Assembly (NCBI GenBank): GCA_023390155.1
Contig: JAEWDJ010000158.1
Span: forward strand, 1-5,193
Direction of reading: 5' to 3'
Origin: Actinomycetes bacterium
Lineage (GTDB): Bacteria; Actinomycetota; Actinomycetes; Actinomycetales; Microbacteriaceae
DNA length: 5,193 nucleotides
Shown here: positions 4,813-5,193 of the stretch, one piece after another
How positions within the stretch are numbered: the stretch's first letter is position 1
Layout of the letters: every line of letters starts with the position of its first letter
Translations under genes and position numbers: made by a program
Notes under the pieces: model-generated
Told to the model about the DNA's origin: nothing
Databases searched by the model: none
The model's input: the letters and a program-made list of their open reading frames with translations, nothing else

Positions 4813-5193
4813 ATGAGCGCCGCGTTCGTCTACGACGCCGTCCGCACGCCCTTCGGCCGCTACGGCAAGGCGCTGGCCGGGGTCCGGCCGGACGACCTGG
4901 CCGCCTCCACCCTGCGCGCGCTGCTCGACCGGCATCCCGCGCTCGATCCGGCGGCGATCGACGACGTCGTGCTCGGGGACGCCAACCAGGCGGGCGAGGA
5001 CAAGCGGATCGTGGCGCGGATGGCCGTGCTGCTCGCCGGCCTGCCGGTGACCGTGCCCGGCGTGACCGTGAACCGGCTCTGCGGCTCCGGGGTGGAGGCC
5101 GTGGTGCAGGCGAGCCGCGCCGTCGAGACGGGCGACGCCTCCCTCGTCGTCGCGGGCGGGGTGGAGTCGATGAGCCGCGCGCCGTGGGTGTTG
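4813..5193 (+). CDS. Thiolase (acetyl-CoA acyltransferase), 5' part only
   Basis: The first 127 residues of a thiolase are present; the window ends before the stop, and the family usually has about 390-400 residues. Thiolases cleave 3-oxoacyl-CoA with CoA, or run the reverse condensation, in the cytosol. Visible marks are the N-terminal DAVRTPFGRYGKAL, the GDANQAGEDKRIVARMA block, the active-site cysteine C90 in NRLCGSG, and GGVESMSRAP at 115-124. The ANQAGED...RxVARMAxLLAGLPV stretch resembles 3-oxoadipyl-CoA thiolases (PcaF/PaaJ type), which end the beta-ketoadipate and phenylacetate routes, but fatty-acid thiolases are close relatives. The C-terminal His and second Cys lie outside the window, so activity and subtype cannot be settled. 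It has its own promoter and ribosome binding site in the 71-base gap after the HAD gene. Any following operon is unseen. Confidence 0.92.
   Translation, partial: MSAAFVYDAVRTPFGRYGKALAGVRPDDLAASTLRALLDRHPALDPAAIDDVVLGDANQAGEDKRIVARMAVLLAGLPVTVPGVTVNRLCGSGVEAVVQASRAVETGDASLVVAGGVESMSRAPWVL

Overview
The window is very GC-rich, and almost every codon in the main genes ends in G or C. Three genes have start regions that look leaderless, with a TAnnnT-like box 5-7 bases before the start codon. Both traits suggest a high-GC actinobacterium. Microbacteriaceae (Leifsonia/Microbacterium-like) is my guess from general resemblance; no rRNA or marker gene is present to prove it.

Layout, left to right. 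Positions 1-97 hold nothing certain, only a weak partial reading frame running off the left edge. On the minus strand lie a solitary PIN-domain (VapC-like) protein (98-502) and a TetR-family repressor (568-1146). A short divergent intergenic region (1147-1230) contains a clear inverted repeat, GATACG-N8-CGTATC (1171-1190). On the plus strand follow an 850-residue MMPL/RND-type membrane transporter (1231-3783), a 79-base gap with three back-to-back inverted repeats, a HAD-superfamily hydrolase (3863-4741), a 71-base gap with a good promoter and ribosome binding site, and the first 127 residues of a thiolase (4813 to the right edge, incomplete).

The best-supported functional unit is the divergent TetR/MMPL pair. 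One operator-like palindrome sits where it could cover the promoters of both genes, so the TetR protein probably represses the transporter and itself until a ligand, perhaps a transported compound, is bound. The transporter keeps the Asp-Tyr pair in both transmembrane halves expected for proton-driven MMPL proteins. Its first extracytoplasmic loop carries two equal arms of Leu-xx-small heptads separated by a Pro-containing break, which I read as a coiled-coil hairpin.

The HAD hydrolase and the thiolase appear to be separately transcribed and show no obvious link to the transporter. I see no CRISPR array, mobile element, tRNA or rRNA, and no convincing sign of a wholly new system. The most interesting features are the heptad hairpin in the transporter, the shared operator and the palindrome cluster after the transporter gene.
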